Origin: Psococerastis gibbosa
Taxonomy: Eukaryota > Arthropoda > Insecta > Psocodea > Psocidae
Length of the DNA stretch: 64,000 nucleotides
NCBI GenBank assembly: GCA_963971405.1
Contig: OZ020484.1
Span: forward strand, 37,284,770-37,348,769
Direction: 5' to 3'
Part shown: piece by piece, positions 45,905 through 58,331 of the stretch
How positions within the stretch are numbered: position 1 is the stretch's first letter
How the letters are laid out: every line of letters starts with the position of its first letter
Notes under the pieces: generated by a model
What the model saw: only the letters and a program-made list of their open reading frames with translations
What the model was told of the DNA's origin: nothing
Databases searched by the model: none
Translations under genes and position numbers: made by a program

Positions 45905-48900
45905 TAACGTATGATCTTTAAACCAAAACCACTAGATATGTTCAGATTCAGGCACACTGGGTAGTATTATGCCTAGGCACTATATTTACATAGGAAGTTA
46001 GGTGCTAATTGCCAGCATCAGGATCGATTAGCTTTTCCATTGAGTGTTTAGAATGGATGTTGGAGGATTTCATAATCGAGATGTCAATTGATACAGAGTT
46101 CCGATAGGGGGAGGCCGGCGGGGGCAGTGGAGTGGTTCCATTCCCCTTCCCAACGATATGTTTGGGCAATATACTTGGACATGCAGAGTAGTGGTACAGA
46201 CTCCAACTGAAAGGTAGTTGGTTAGAGTCCTACACTAGCCACATTTTCTGACCTTGCTTCGGAGGGCATGTGAAGCAGGCGGTCCCGGGCCTTCCTAGTA
46301 AGAGGTGTAAGAGAGGGCTTTATAGCCCTAACTCCACTAGGTTGGCTTAGTAATAGAACCAAAAAGTCAATATTTATTTATTATATATTTATACTTTGTA
46401 GGCGTCAAAAAAAAATTTGTGTGCAATTAATTTTTATTAAATAAATCACTATGGCTTTAAAGTAGTGTGCATGATCAGATATTTTACTAAACAAAGGCCC
46501 TCCGGTAGGGGTGAAGCGGCCTTACGGCAAAATCTAAAATTATCAATGTAAAAACTCCTCCTGAAAACAAGGGTGTGATTATTGCGCTTTTAAGTCCAAT
46601 CGGAGTCCCAACCCCTCCCGCGAGACACCAAGGCCACTCGGTTTTTGTGCAAAATTGATTTTCACAGTAAATACATTTTATATATTATTGTACCCATAAA
46701 AAGGATTCTTCTTCTTCTTCTCCCCCCCTAATAAATGAAAAAGATTCAAAGCATTAAAAGAAATATTTTATATTATATTTTGATACATGATATGTGGCCG
46801 TCACTAGCACCGATTGGCCACAATCGTCAGAATTGAGATGTGCAAAGTTCGCGGCCACACGCCTTACCAACAGTTTTTTAAACAAATCAGTGCTAGTGTT
46901 GGCCCCATAATATCACGTATAAAAATCGAGAAATATTTCTTTTAATCCCTACAAAAACAATCTAGATCTACAATAAATGTTTACAGTGAAATTCGACTTT
47001 CTGCAAAAAACGATTGGGTGGAGGGAGAGGGGGGGATCCAATTAGTTTGGGAACTCATTGTAGGAGTACTGCACTACGTGGGTAGAGTACGTAGTTTATA
47101 CCCCAGGCACATAATATATGCTAGTTTCACATCTATGGACTGTTTGATGAAGTATTCGAATCCGAGCTGATAGCCCGCGCTCGATTTTATCAACTTTTTT
47201 AATAGAACCCAAATTAAAGAACATCCGAAAAAAATAGCATGCTTAATATTTGAGTTTCAATGGATTGCCACCATCAGCTTCAATAGCAGTATAGCCTTAT
47301 CATTCCTTCCTTGAATGATTGGGTTCATTTAACCAATGAAGCCAGGTATAAATACCGGTATACCGCCATTGCATTGCGGAAGTTAATATGCCCCTTATCA
47401 TTCTTCCAGGGTCTAATAATCATGGGACGGTTTAGGCCTAGGGTACCTGGTAATGTAGGTACCGATACCGTATTCATATTACTCGTACGTAGGGAATTAG
47501 GGTACGATCATTTCTTTAGGCTGCTGGTCAGTAATGGGAATGTTTTTACTGAAACTAATAATAATGCAGTCGAGAGGCGTTTTACATATTGTAGATTGTA
47601 CAGTAGGTACATCCAGCACATAGTCTAGTTTCCCAGCCCCCACTCCCCATGTTTCCTTGGTGTCTTTATGGAACATGGCGAACATATTAGGGGCAGAAAG
47701 ATTTCAATGATTCACAGTAATTTCCCTAAGCTCCTTTAATTTCAAGCGAAGTTTCATGTGAATAAAGAGTAAGAATGTTGTTATAGGTTGCATATGACGA
47801 TGCGTAGGCACTAAGTAAGTAAGTAAACATGTATTGAAACATAAAACAAAATACATAATATTTGTATGGTCGCCCTAAGCACAAATTTTCTCTGCCTTAA
47901 AATAAAATAAAATAAATAAATAATTAAACCTACAACTATTACAACTAATCTTTCATATTTATATTAATAACATATCGCACGTAACGAAAAGTCCAAGTCT
48001 AATCTACTCTTTCAAATAAGGATTCCACCCCATCTCGTCTCATCAGCAATTCCCGGATTAATTTTGAAAATTTATTTATTGAGAAGACGACCCAGGACAA
48101 ATACAGAGCACGTTAAATTTAACGTACAATAGATTTCTCCGATATTTGTATTTTCCTACCGATTACTGAATAATATTCATATTAAGTATTATTCATATTT
48201 ATATTATGTACCGTATTATAGAAAAAAATCCCTTTCTGCTCTGCCTTTCGGCTCTGGCCGATCAGTGTAGGGAGATTCCGCGGACCCTGCTCTTACTCTA
48301 CGCTACCTACGCTATACATAAGTAATAATAACAAATAAAAAATACTTCATTATTTTCCCGACCACAACATCAACACACAAAACTATTGTGTTCCAAATTT
48401 CGAACCACAATGCCGACTATGAACTGTTACTTATTAAATTATTTTCAGTTTGACTGGACGCCATCTTAAAATTATTGATTTGTCGTAAAAAGTGGTTATT
48501 AATACTATCGAAGATAATAATAAAGGCTTTCAGTAAGGTTTCAATACTTTCCTCTGCAACCAATATTAACTGAGATATGAATTATATAAGGTTTGAATTG
48601 GCCGCCATCATGCAACTAAGTAGTGGATCTGGCTGGTTAACAAACTCGATCAAGACATTTGTGTGATCAATTTTTGTGCCAAGTTTCACAAAAATCAGAT
48701 AATATTTACGGAAGTTAGCGTGTTTCCTAAAATCGATATACATACTAGTACATATAATATACTGTATATACATATATATAACATTTTGAACGGAGGGTGG
48801 TTTTAGGCTGAGGGGGTCATGAAATGAAAAGTTGTGAAGAAATTTTCTGGAAGTCGAACATTGGTCGCCATCTCAATAGGTAGATGAATCTCCCTAAAAA

Positions 48901-50960
48901 GTAACTACCGTATTTTTGATTAGTCCCTGGAAATTACTGTGCCTTTAATCTATATGATTAAATGTTGAACCTTTTTTTATCATTTTCAATAATTGCTAAG
49001 AATATGATTTTCCAATTTAGGCTGAGTGCTGTTGATTTTTAGATTTTAAAATTATTTTAAAATTACCTAACCCATATTACTTTTTTTTGCAAACTTACGC
49101 GAATCGATAGGGAGCATTGGTTAAACTTTATATATAAAGTCCCACAAAAGTTAACTCTAAGAAATTAATTCGGTGAGACGCGCGAGTGGGTGCGTCTACT
49201 GGCCGCAAATCACTGATCCCAGCACGACCGACCGCACTCTCCTCCGACAACAAACTTGATCAACTTGTCACATAGCCTCCTTATTAACCCAACGCAAACA
49301 GACGCACGTTGTTGTGCTAGCTGGTTAAGAGTTAAAGACCGCATTGTGTGAAAGCAACGCTTAGTCAAGAGGCGATGAAGGCCCACCATTCTGGGACGGA
49401 CAAGTTCAAGGAAAAAATCCAAACTAGGGACGTGGACTGTAGTTGTGGAAATCAGTGGGAAGTCGTAGTACAATATTGTGACTCATATTTTCTGCTGTTC
49501 ATTTTTTCATAATATGCTGATTCCTTGAATAAATTGTTGTTCAACGTTGGTGCTGTTCACGTTGACGTTACAGCTTATTGGTTCTACATATACTCTTATA
49601 TTTTTACATTATAACGGAAGAATCTCAGAAGGTTCTGCAAAATTACGGTTATGCAACCAAGTCCCATGACTCATAACTATTTGCCCGAATTTCCAAATGA
49701 AAAAACATATAAAAATATGGTAGGGTTAACTTAACTTTGACGACACTCAGACCTCAGACTCAAGCCTAGCTAGCTTAGAGGCGGTCTCTCTTCTAGCATT
49801 GTATTTTGATGAATCTATCTAAAACTAAAAGCATACCATTTTCCATTCGAAGATAAGTTTTGAACCTAACCTAACTGTAAGTTCAGTAGCCTACAGATAT
49901 TATCAAACGAAACCTATGTTTAATTATCTCGGACGCCGGTTATTTCGTATATGCAGATTCGGGGCACCTACTTAGCTAATGCTTTTGTGTTATATTTGAT
50001 CGCATCTGTAAATTGTGCAGACGGTGCTCAGTCACCTTGATACCTTCTTGAAAATTGAGGGTACTTGAGCCCCTGAGCACAATGTGAATATTCACACAAA
50101 AACAAGACTAGCCTACATCGCCGGCTTTGTAAATCAGTACCTAATTTTGTTGTCAGTTGTCCGCAATGTTTGCTAAAATTTTCCTTTTTCGTTGCATAAC
50201 TATAAAATTGTAGGAAATGGAGATGAAAAGGCTAGGTGTGCTTGTCAGGGGATAACATAACTCATCATAAATTGGAAGGCAGAGACAAAACTAAAACGGT
50301 CTAATTTGAACGTGTTTCTTGTCCGAGCAAAAAGAAAATTGCAGCCTGTGTCGTTGACATACGGTTAGGCAACAGTCATATCACAGCGTAAGCTTAGGCT
50401 AGGAGACGGCATAAATTTCTAGGATCTACTTTATTAAAAACTTAGTCTATTAATAAGACTGCAGGTCGGACTAAGATATTACCATTCATTCATGACTAAC
50501 AAGGGGAATCATTTAAAATTTACGATGTTACCAGATGAGGTTAGCACAAGTCTTCTTACCTTCAACTTGGATATTCCCGAAAATAAGGAGAAGACAGCAC
50601 TACCACAGTAAAAGATTGCATAGAACTTCATTAACAGAATAATTAAGGAAGTACCTGTTCAAGACAACCGAGCCAAATTAAAATCACAGAGACAAAATTC
50701 GTAGTAAACAACTCAGAAATCGATGATAATATTAGGATCCGCATTACGATTTACGCGGTGAAAGTAGATGATGCAACGAAAAATAAAATTATGATATATT
50801 GTAACTACATAAATATCAGTAAAAATGCAACTAAATTTATGAATAATATCTTAAATCAACGAGACTTTATTTAAATTTATGATAAAGCCGATAAAGGGTT
50901 ACTGACCTAGCTCTTATTCGTTAACTTTCAACAGAAGTACCGCCATTTTAAATTGATCAG
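45905..50960. other. Gene-poor region upstream of ChaC
   Basis: Apart from a SINE-2 copy (46183-46355) I see only AT-rich DNA, short (CTT)n near 46705 and a less AT-rich patch at 49170-49480 that might be a promoter or untranslated exon. No frame here has a recognisable domain or convincing splice sites. Confidence 0.4.
46183..46355 (+). mobile_element. SINE-2 copy
   Basis: Has the head GTAGTGGTACAGACTCCAAC, a degenerate box B (GTTGGTTAGAGTCCTAC), CGGTCCCGGGCCTTCC and GGGCTTTATAGCCCTAACTCC, ending CTTAGTAATAGAACC. Confidence 0.75.
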
Positions 50961-50966
50961 CCAGTT

Positions 50967-51040
50967 GGCCCATTAGCTCAGTTGGTTAGAGCGTCGTGCT
51001 AATAACGCGAAGGTCGTGGGTTCGATCCCCCCATGGGCCA
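50967..51040 (+). tRNA. tRNA-Ile (anticodon AAT)
   Basis: A 74-nt cloverleaf: acceptor GGCCCAT/ATGGGCC, D-arm GCTC/GAGC, anticodon stem TCGTG/CGCGA with loop CTAATAA (anticodon AAT, T33 and A37 present), variable AGGTC, T-arm GTGGG-TTCGATC-CCCCC, discriminator A. Box A (TAGCTCAGTTGG) and box B (GGTTCGATCCC) are intact, and a T7 run follows within three bases as a Pol III terminator. One flaw: T-stem pair 50-64 is T-C, where a T-A pair is expected. Probably functional, but the mismatch leaves some doubt. No SINE body or poly(A) follows. Confidence 0.93.
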
Positions 51041-51049
51041 TTCTTTTTT

Positions 51050-52900
51050 TAAATTATTTTAATAATTTTTTTATTATCCCTGTATTTTTAATTTACGTCC
51101 ATAAATAAGGTTTTTTTCACCTTCATGACTCCCCCAATTTCAGAATCGGTTCACTTGATAGCCTATATGAAACTCCAATGCGTATTTAGGAGGAACGTAT
51201 AATTTGACTGTTTTGATCTCATAGTTCTAGCCTCGAGTTCTCTATAAAGGCCTAGAGTCAGAGCACAGCTGCTCTAGCCTAGTCTGTCTATCCAGGCCCA
51301 TCGCTGATTTATGATATTTATGATATGCTGATTTTAATTCGACTGCAGCTTCAATCTTTTGCACCACACTTTCTATATTTTCCCAATAAGCTTAATTTTA
51401 ACAAAGACCTGCAGCTTATATATACGCAGGTCAAGGTCGAAGGAAATACAAAGGGTGGCTTGCACAGGGAAGCACACTGTGGCTCGTATACGATATCGAT
51501 GTGAGGCAGATCGCTGAACTGATCGGCCGGTGTCGGCCCGTGACAGCCCTTTTCCATATAATCTACAAACCTTCGAAGGTCCATGTCTTCCGAGAGTCAA
51601 TGTGCCAACTATTTCCACATTATGAACCTTTATTGGCAGAGCCAGATTAACCCACAGCCTGGGTAACTGAAAATTCAATTAAAATTGATTTGATAGGCCT
51701 ATGTAGGTATGTACTTATCGAATTGCCCTTGCACACCACCCCGGGGGATGAGTCCAGTACTTTCTTTAGAGAGCTCAACGATGGGGTTTCTAATGAATTT
51801 GGGTTCGTCAACAAAAACTTGAATTATGCAGACAGACATTCATCGGAGCACAGGAGGTCCGGACCTCCAGGAATTCTATCCGTGGGATTATTTTTAAGTG
51901 CAACCCCAACAGTAAATTTTTATGAATTTTTATTTTAAACTAGTGCATTCTTATTGATAATTTAATCAATGATGGTGATTGGCGTATTGTCCGGTGGTGG
52001 AGAGTCAATAAGGGCTGCTTATTCGGCATGTATACTGGGTAAATCTGACACTGTCTAGATTCTTCATGTTTAAATGCCTCTTCTATATCAAAGATTGGCG
52101 TTCATCAGGGCAGTTTGGACCTTGGAGATGGCTGCTCTGAAATGGGAAGCTATACTATAGTCTATTGCCTATTTTAGGACCATACATAGATACTGTGTTA
52201 ATAAACGGGAATCTTGGCACCATTATCGAATGTTCAGTAAAATAATGGGAGCAATTTCAGTAGGCCTAGGTCAAATGGTAAACGATCCAATATCAAATTT
52301 AAACATAGGTGTTGTCTGTGCTTGAATTCGAGTGGCACATGAAACCCAAAATTTAAGGGCAAAATCAAAATCCACTTGGTACGCTCCTTCGCAGGATATT
52401 GAGAATTTTGAAAATCTCGCCCAATCTTAACTTCTAACACCTAGGTAGGCTACTTGCTGTCGTACTACCTAATAATTATAGTGTGTCCAAAATGTTAAAG
52501 AATTGACATGAGTACGGCCGCCGGTTGTAAATAATAACGAAATTGCCGATTCAGCCTGCAGATACACGACTATGTAACCTTGTCAAAGTCATAATGGAAG
52601 TTAAATATTTTATTTCCTTATTTCTAAATTTTCTTACTGTACTGTAAATTTTACTAGGCGGTTGGCATTGACGGCAATCAACTAATTTTTCGCACATGTT
52701 ATTGTTAGTAGTCATAGGTACCTAATGTAAATAAATTATTCAATTTTCTGAAAGTATTAGTTCAATTAATTATGGGCTATTTTGTTACAATGGCGGATCG
52801 GGTCAAGACCCCCCCCCCCCCCTAAATGAGTAAATTCATATGATAGTAAAAAAAAATTAATTTAATAAAATTCAAATTTTCAACAAAAAAATAATTCTTT
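51050..52900. other. Intergenic, nothing defended
   Basis: AT-rich DNA between the tRNA gene and the mariner remnant. A minus-strand frame at about 51584-51410 (MDLRRFVDYMEKGCHG..) is somewhat protein-like but lacks splice support and a known domain. A C run marks 52808-52822. Confidence 0.35.
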
Positions 52901-52920
52901 TAAAGTTTTACGTACAACTT

Positions 52921-53481
52921 GTAACCGACGAGGCCCGTTCTGGACGCCCATCCACATCGCTAATGGACGAACACCTCACCCGTGTGCGCGAATTGTTGAA
53001 CTCAGACCGACAATGTCGTATGATGTCGGAATTACTGAACTTGCCAAGAACCATTTTCCATTAGATTGTTTCGGAAGACATGGCCATGCGGACGATTTGC
53101 GCAAAATCATGGCAATATACCGTCTCACACAGCCTTTGGTGTCACCTCCTACTTGACTCGGAATGGTATCGAAACGATTCCCCAGCCACCCTACAGTCCA
53201 GACTTAGCCCCAGCGGACTTCCTTCTACTTCCTCGACTGAAAAGGGAACTCAAAGAACATCATCTGGGCACCCTGGAGAACATCCAACTACTACGACGAC
53301 CTTACTGAACAATATTCTGGCAGAGGAGTTCCAGGGAGCTTAAATACAGCATAGGAATTACATTGGCAAAAATGTATTGAAGCAAGCAGAAGGGTCTTCT
53401 TTTGAAGAATATTAAAGTGCAGTACTTGTATGTTCTATTTTGTAAAAAAAATCAGGCTCATTACTTTCCGGACAGACCCTG
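52921..53481 (+). pseudogene. mariner transposase pseudogene and 3' inverted end
   Basis: EARSGRPSTSLMDEHLTRV (from about 52929) matches the helix-turn-helix linker of mariner transposases. RTIFH is followed by an in-frame TAG, then a frame change. PYSPDLAPADF, the conserved block of mariner catalytic domains that holds the last catalytic acidic residue, lies at about 53189-53221, followed by LKRELKEHHLGTLENIQ. The middle of the catalytic domain is missing. The right end ..TTACTTTCCGGACAGACCCTG with TA after 53481 looks like a mariner terminal repeat. The left end was not found. Confidence 0.85.
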
Positions 53482-53593
53482 TACTATACCTAGTATATTG
53501 TACATACACTGTTGACTGTTGGCTCGGATCAAGTTCCCATGAATTCCATGAAAGCAGAATCGCCCAATCAGTCATGCGGAGAGCATCAGGGAA

Positions 53594-54070
53594 CATGGGC
53601 GCCGGTTCCATAAGGCTTGGTATGGCCCGGGCAACAGTGTATGTACAATGTACGGCCCGGGCCATACCAATATTCACATTGGTATGGCTCAGCCATACCA
53701 ATAATTTTAGGAATAACCACCTCATATTGTTTTTAGTGTATTTTGATAAATAAATTCACTATTTTACATTGCACTTATTTAGAAGAAATCTTGTAATTTA
53801 TTATGAAAATTAAAAATTAAAGGAAATGAAATCGTCAAATCGATTATTTAAATCGAAATTGGTGGGAGCGCTGAAGAGAGTTGGCGCGTTGATGACTGTC
53901 CACCTCGGCCAGGCTGATCTTTGATTTATTGAAATCATCTACAGCTACAGAGTGAAGCTATATATTTATTGGGGGGGGGGGGGGAATTGACTCCTTTCCC
54001 CCCCTTAAAAAAAAGATTTCCTCGGGCAATGTTGGGCCATACCAATAATTTTCACAACTCGGCGCCCATG
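53594..54070. mobile_element. hAT-like MITE with matching empty site elsewhere
   Basis: 477 bp with perfect 11-bp inverted ends (CATGGGCGCCG) and the duplication TCAGGGAA at 53586-53593 and 54071-54078. The flanks align with 31373-31425, where the sequence reads through without the insert (GGAGAGCATCAGAGAACTACTTTGCTG). The interior has an inverted GGCCCGGGC(C/A)A block and a G run at 53972-53982. Confidence 0.9.
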
Positions 54071-54469
54071 TCAGGGAACTACTTTGCTGTAGGCCTATTC
54101 CTTTTTTTAACGTTGTAAAATATAACTCATTGGGCGATTCTGCGTTCATGCAATAACTTATACATGGGTATGCCTACTTGGTACAATAGGCCCAATAGGC
54201 TTAAGTGCACACAGGTAACACCTGTACCCCAATTAATAAAAAAAAAAAATGCCTACTTGATCCGGGCCAACAGTAAAACTATGTAGCCTATATTCAATCG
54301 CTATGTTTACTATAGAGTATAGGTATAGATAGTAAGATAACAGATTTTGAATGTTTCGCATAATGAAAACCGTACACCTAGTAGGCTGTGAAATAATTTA
54401 CTGTACCTTACGTTACATGTATTATCCAAATTTCCGAAGAACCAAGCATATACATATATATGCTTACAA

Positions 54470-54860
54470 GCGGTTCCCGGCGCAGCCTTCGGCTGCTGCC
54501 TCCACTACTTGCGCCTGCCAAAGGCGGCAGCCTCGCGGTCACTGCTCATGTAAGTTAATTGTGGTCACACACAACACACACGCAGCACCAACTGTCGGGA
54601 TAAACGAAAATTAAATATAGCGCAGTCTGCCGCTAGATGTCGGTTGATGTCGGCAGTACCAGCAGCCATGTACACGCACCAATGTAAAATATTCCAAAAT
54701 CAAATTATAAAAACATTCTCCAGTGGACGAAAGTGTTAATCTAAACAATCCTCGAATCTCCTTGAACACACACAACAATATTCATTATAATCGGTCCAGT
54801 CGTTTGAGAGGAGGCCCGGAACATACACACGGACAGTCGAAATACTGTATATATATTAAG
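54470..54860 (+). repeat. Unclassified interspersed repeat
   Basis: It begins with a GC-rich palindromic piece (CGCAGCCTTCGGCTGCTGCC) and ends with ATCGGTCCAGTCGTTTGAGA, then an ACACACGGACAG stretch and TATATATTAAG. The latter combination is typical of dispersed repeats in arthropod genomes, but I see only one copy in this window. Confidence 0.4.
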
Positions 54861-55358
54861 ATATATTAAAAATGTAGGTGATGTGTTAACTCTTTAATAA
54901 CCTCTTGGAAACTAAAAATCATGAGCCTTGTGGTGCCCGTGTCAATATTTATATGTTTGATGAGAGTGATAATTGTGAAATATGTGGGCCAATCAAGGGC
55001 CTCCCTCGCCCACCCACCATCGCTTCGGTCGCCCCCATCCTTACGCAACCGCATACTACTCCCATTTAGGTTGCCCTCCATTGTCTCCCACCAGCAATGG
55101 AAAGTTCAAAACGTAGTGTGCTGGGTCATGGGTGATGACTGTCGCAGAAATGTTACAATTTTGTAGAAGATTAATTTCAACTTGCTGACACAACTTTTAA
55201 TTGCTGATGCTGTAGCCAATGAGTACGCTTACACATCTTTGCGTTCTCACTATGATATTTATATTCTCAAACAGCCTGACTTTACTATTTGTTGTTGACC
55301 GTCTCATTGTTATAAGAGAAAACCTGAGGCGGAAAAGCCTTAGAGATGTTCAAAACTA

Positions 55359-55702
55359 CAGTAGAACGCCGATTATCCGAACGCCGATTAACCGAATCGC
55401 CAATTATCCGAATCGGTTCTAAGCGTAATATTAAGCTTGAGAATGCTGTCTTTACGTGGTTTCTGCAGCAACGATCTATTGGGCAACCGATTTCAGGACC
55501 GATTTTATGTCAAAAGGCGCGAATGGGCGATATTGTAGAACTGTGTTTGTTAAATACATGTACCTAGGTATGTATTAATACAATTTATTCTATGCGTGAC
55601 AGTTCGTGTTTCTTTGTTACCAGTCTATGTCCGATTATCCGAATTTACGATTATCCGAATCGAGTCCAGTCCCAATTACTTCGGATAATCGGCGTTCTAC
55701 TG
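55359..55702 (+). mobile_element. Tigger/pogo-like element, internally deleted, with CENP-B-type HTH remnant
   Basis: 344 bp flanked by TA. The ends CAGTAGAACGCCGATTATCC and its inverse are pogo/Tigger type. At about 55434-55510 one frame encodes LENAVFTWFLQQRSIGQPIS, which matches the CENP-B/Tigger DNA-binding helix-turn-helix. The catalytic DDE part is absent, so it cannot move itself. Confidence 0.88.
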
Positions 55703-56012
55703 TATATATCAGATATGAAATGTCAATCATGGTGCCGAAAATATCACATCCTTATAGATTCTTAGAAGAAATGCTCTTCAACGTTTGTTGATGAATAATG
55801 TGTGCCCGTCTCTAACGCCGATTCTGAATTTTATTGGTAAAAAAAATAACAGGTAGTGAGAGTGTCCTGAGGAAGGTGTTCAAAAATTGTAAAGGCACAT
55901 ATCCTACAAAAAAACACCCACATTTTTCGGGCTAACCCACTTCAAACAAATTCTATTAACTTCCTAGCTACCTACTAATCTTACTCTACACTATTAAGGC
56001 GCATAGGGCTAA

Positions 56013-56400
56013 GGTGCCCATTCCATTGACCGGCTAGGGCTAGCTATTTCCAAAAACGGTGACGTGGTAGCAGACATTCAAGACTTAGGTGGCGTCTCCA
56101 CCGACCTCGCATTGCAGAATTGACGGAATTGTTTATTTTCCTCTATGCCATAGTTAAAATTGATCAATGATCATACAGTAAAATCACAAACATACAAACT
56201 AAAATTAAAAAATGGCTTCATGGGATATGTTAATTACAAACATTTTAATAGATTTCTATAAAAAGAAAAACAAACATTTCCGTCAATGTCATTTGCAATC
56301 TGCAATGCGAGGTCGGTGGAAACGCTACCTAAGTCTTGAATGCCTGCTACCACGTCACCGTTGTTGGAAATAGCCCTAGCCGGTCAATGGCATGGGCGCC
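56013..56400. mobile_element. PIF/Harbinger-like MITE H3
   Basis: 388 bp with ends GGTGCCCATTCCATTGACC and GGTCAATGGCATGGGCGCC and the same interior as H1 and H2. It is preceded by TAA and followed by TTA. H4 follows without a gap. Confidence 0.82.
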
Positions 56401-56769
56401 TTAATACAAATACGGTGACGTGGTAACAGACATTCAAGACTTAGGCGTATTTCCATCGACCTCGCATTGCAGAATGCAAATGACATTGACGGAAATGTTT
56501 GCTTTTCTTTTTATAGAAATCTATTAAAATGTTTGTAATTAACATATCCCATGACGCCATTTTTTTAATTTTAGTTTGTTTTTTTGTGATTTTACTCTAT
56601 GATCATTGATCAATTTTAACTATGGCATAGAGTCAAACAAACATTTCCGTCAATGTCATTTGCATTCTGCAATGCGAGGTCGGTGGAAACCCCGCCTAAG
56701 TCTTGAATGTCTGTTACCACGTCACCGTATTTGTATTTAGCCCTAGCCGGTCGGTGGAATATGCACCTT
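56401..56769. mobile_element. PIF/Harbinger-like MITE H4, left end truncated, inverted interior
   Basis: It starts inside the left arm (ACAAATACGGTGACGTGG) without the terminal repeat and ends ..GCCGGTCGGTGGAATATGCACC. The middle (TTTTAGTTTGTTT..TATGATCATTGATCA) is in the orientation opposite to H3. Abutment of two copies suggests insertion of one copy at the TTA end of the other. Confidence 0.75.
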
Positions 56770-56999
56770 GGATCAGCCAAAAAGGACGAAAGTATCACCA
56801 GGGCTGATGACCTAGATTTTATAGACCTTTCAAGCGTCTGCAAGCGATTGGGACAAAAACCCACACATGCTGTTGCCCAATGTCAAACAACCAGATTACG
56901 TTTTTCGTCATCAAAGAGCCTCAGCCATGTTGGTCCACTTAATTTTAAACATTCTCGATACCTTTAAGAAAAACTCTAACTTAAAATCTGTCACCACTA

Positions 57000-58110
57000 C
57001 TTCAACCCAACCTTCGTCACCATTGAACCCTTTATATTAAAATAGACAACATTTTCCAGCTTTTCAACCAGCTTTTATACATAACCACACCAGAAGTGAG
57101 AATTCCAAAGGTGTTATTTTCAATTTTCATGCACAAACCAGTGTGTGGGTGGTAGGTTAACTATGGCCGTGAATCACCATGCTGCACTATTCAGCTATTA
57201 ATTTAATTCAAACATCTGTACGACAAGAAAAACTTCATAATGCGGCAAACAACGTAAATTGAAGGTGTCCCTCGAGCCTACCGCCGGGATCGTTCGCCAA
57301 TTTACGTTGCAGGTCAAGGGGTCACTCGTATGCCAAGTCCCTATGACCCCGGCTGCACTTCACTGGAGAGGAATTTTCGACGACGAACTTTCTAAAGTTT
57401 GCAGCCTCCATTTATAAAATGGGATGACAGTCGGATAGGTTCACCGTTAACGAGAATGTCGTCTTAGACTTTTTGCATTGATACGTTACCATCCCATCTG
57501 TTATTAATAACATCCTCATCAAAAAGAGATGGATCATGGACGTCTCGCTGAAAGACCAGAGTGACATAGGAAGCAATGAAAAGATGCGGCATCGCCCGCC
57601 CCATAAATAGATGTACCTAGGTACATACATATAGGTCTATATAGCATATGAATACAGTTAAGGTATTATAATGAATACAGTCGGTTTCGCTTGTTAGCAG
57701 GGCAGGAATCGGAAATCTATTCAGGGGAGACGATTTTTAAGTAATGCATAATCATACAGAACCACTTAGCAAAGAAGACCACTAGAATATGTGACAGAGC
57801 GTATAGTACTATAGTAGGTCTATACTGTATCTTTCCTGTGACTATTTGTTTTGTAATCTATTAATCTATTGCATATGAACAATTGAATGAATGTATCCGA
57901 AGAACCTCTTCAGTCACCTCTGTAGGTAATGCCTGTAATGATTAACGACAGCAGATAGATGAGTTATTATCGCTGCTGCTGTGTAGCTGTTGAGATGACT
58001 CGCACAAGTATATGTATGAGTACACTACCAGTACCTACACAGCATATTGTTATATACCACTATGCCAACCACGACGTCTAAATTAAAATTAACAAACGTA
58101 AAGGCAACCT
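57000..58110. other. Intergenic with diverged R3 repeat
   Basis: 57885-58020 resembles repeat R3 (GAATGAATGTATCCGA, TCTTCAGTC, ACTCGCACAAGT). The rest shows no exon or named repeat. A plus-strand frame at about 56763-56967 beside H4 is unassigned. Confidence 0.4.
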
Positions 58111-58120
58111 ACCTATACTG

Positions 58121-58331
58121 CATGGCCGTACCCAGGGGGGGTGGTCCATGGTCCCCCCCCCCCGAAATATTTTTTTAAATGTAAACCTGTATGGTTTGAA
58201 GAATTTAAAAATAAATAAAATAAAAATAAAATGGTTTGAAGAATTTAACCATTAATTCATTAATAAATTACATTAAAAAAATTGTGCATTCCCCCCCCCC
58301 CCCCCCCAATCAAAACCTGGGCACGGCCTTT
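58121..58331. mobile_element. hAT-like MITE, relative of 45731-45894
   Basis: The left end CATGGCCGTACCCAGG and the right end CCTGGGCACGGCCTTT are inverted, with CTATACTG and CTATACTT on the two sides (7 of 8 identical). The internal TGTAAACCTGTATGGTTTGA is shared with 5501-6025. It contains a run of C at 58290-58307. Confidence 0.75.

Noticed and set aside
47311-47628. Plus-strand 105-codon frame
   Set aside because: Low-information translation in AT-rich DNA with no motif.
49210-49473. Minus-strand 87-codon frame and the opposite plus-strand frame in a less AT-rich patch
   Set aside because: Neither strand gives a recognisable protein; the patch could be a promoter or untranslated exon, but nothing decides it.
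51351-51584. Minus-strand frame MDLRRFVDYMEKGCHGPTPA..
   Set aside because: Some coding character, but no acceptor, donor or family could be assigned.
56763-56967. Plus-strand frame beginning at the end of MITE H4
   Set aside because: Its 5' third is MITE sequence; the rest has no domain or splice support.
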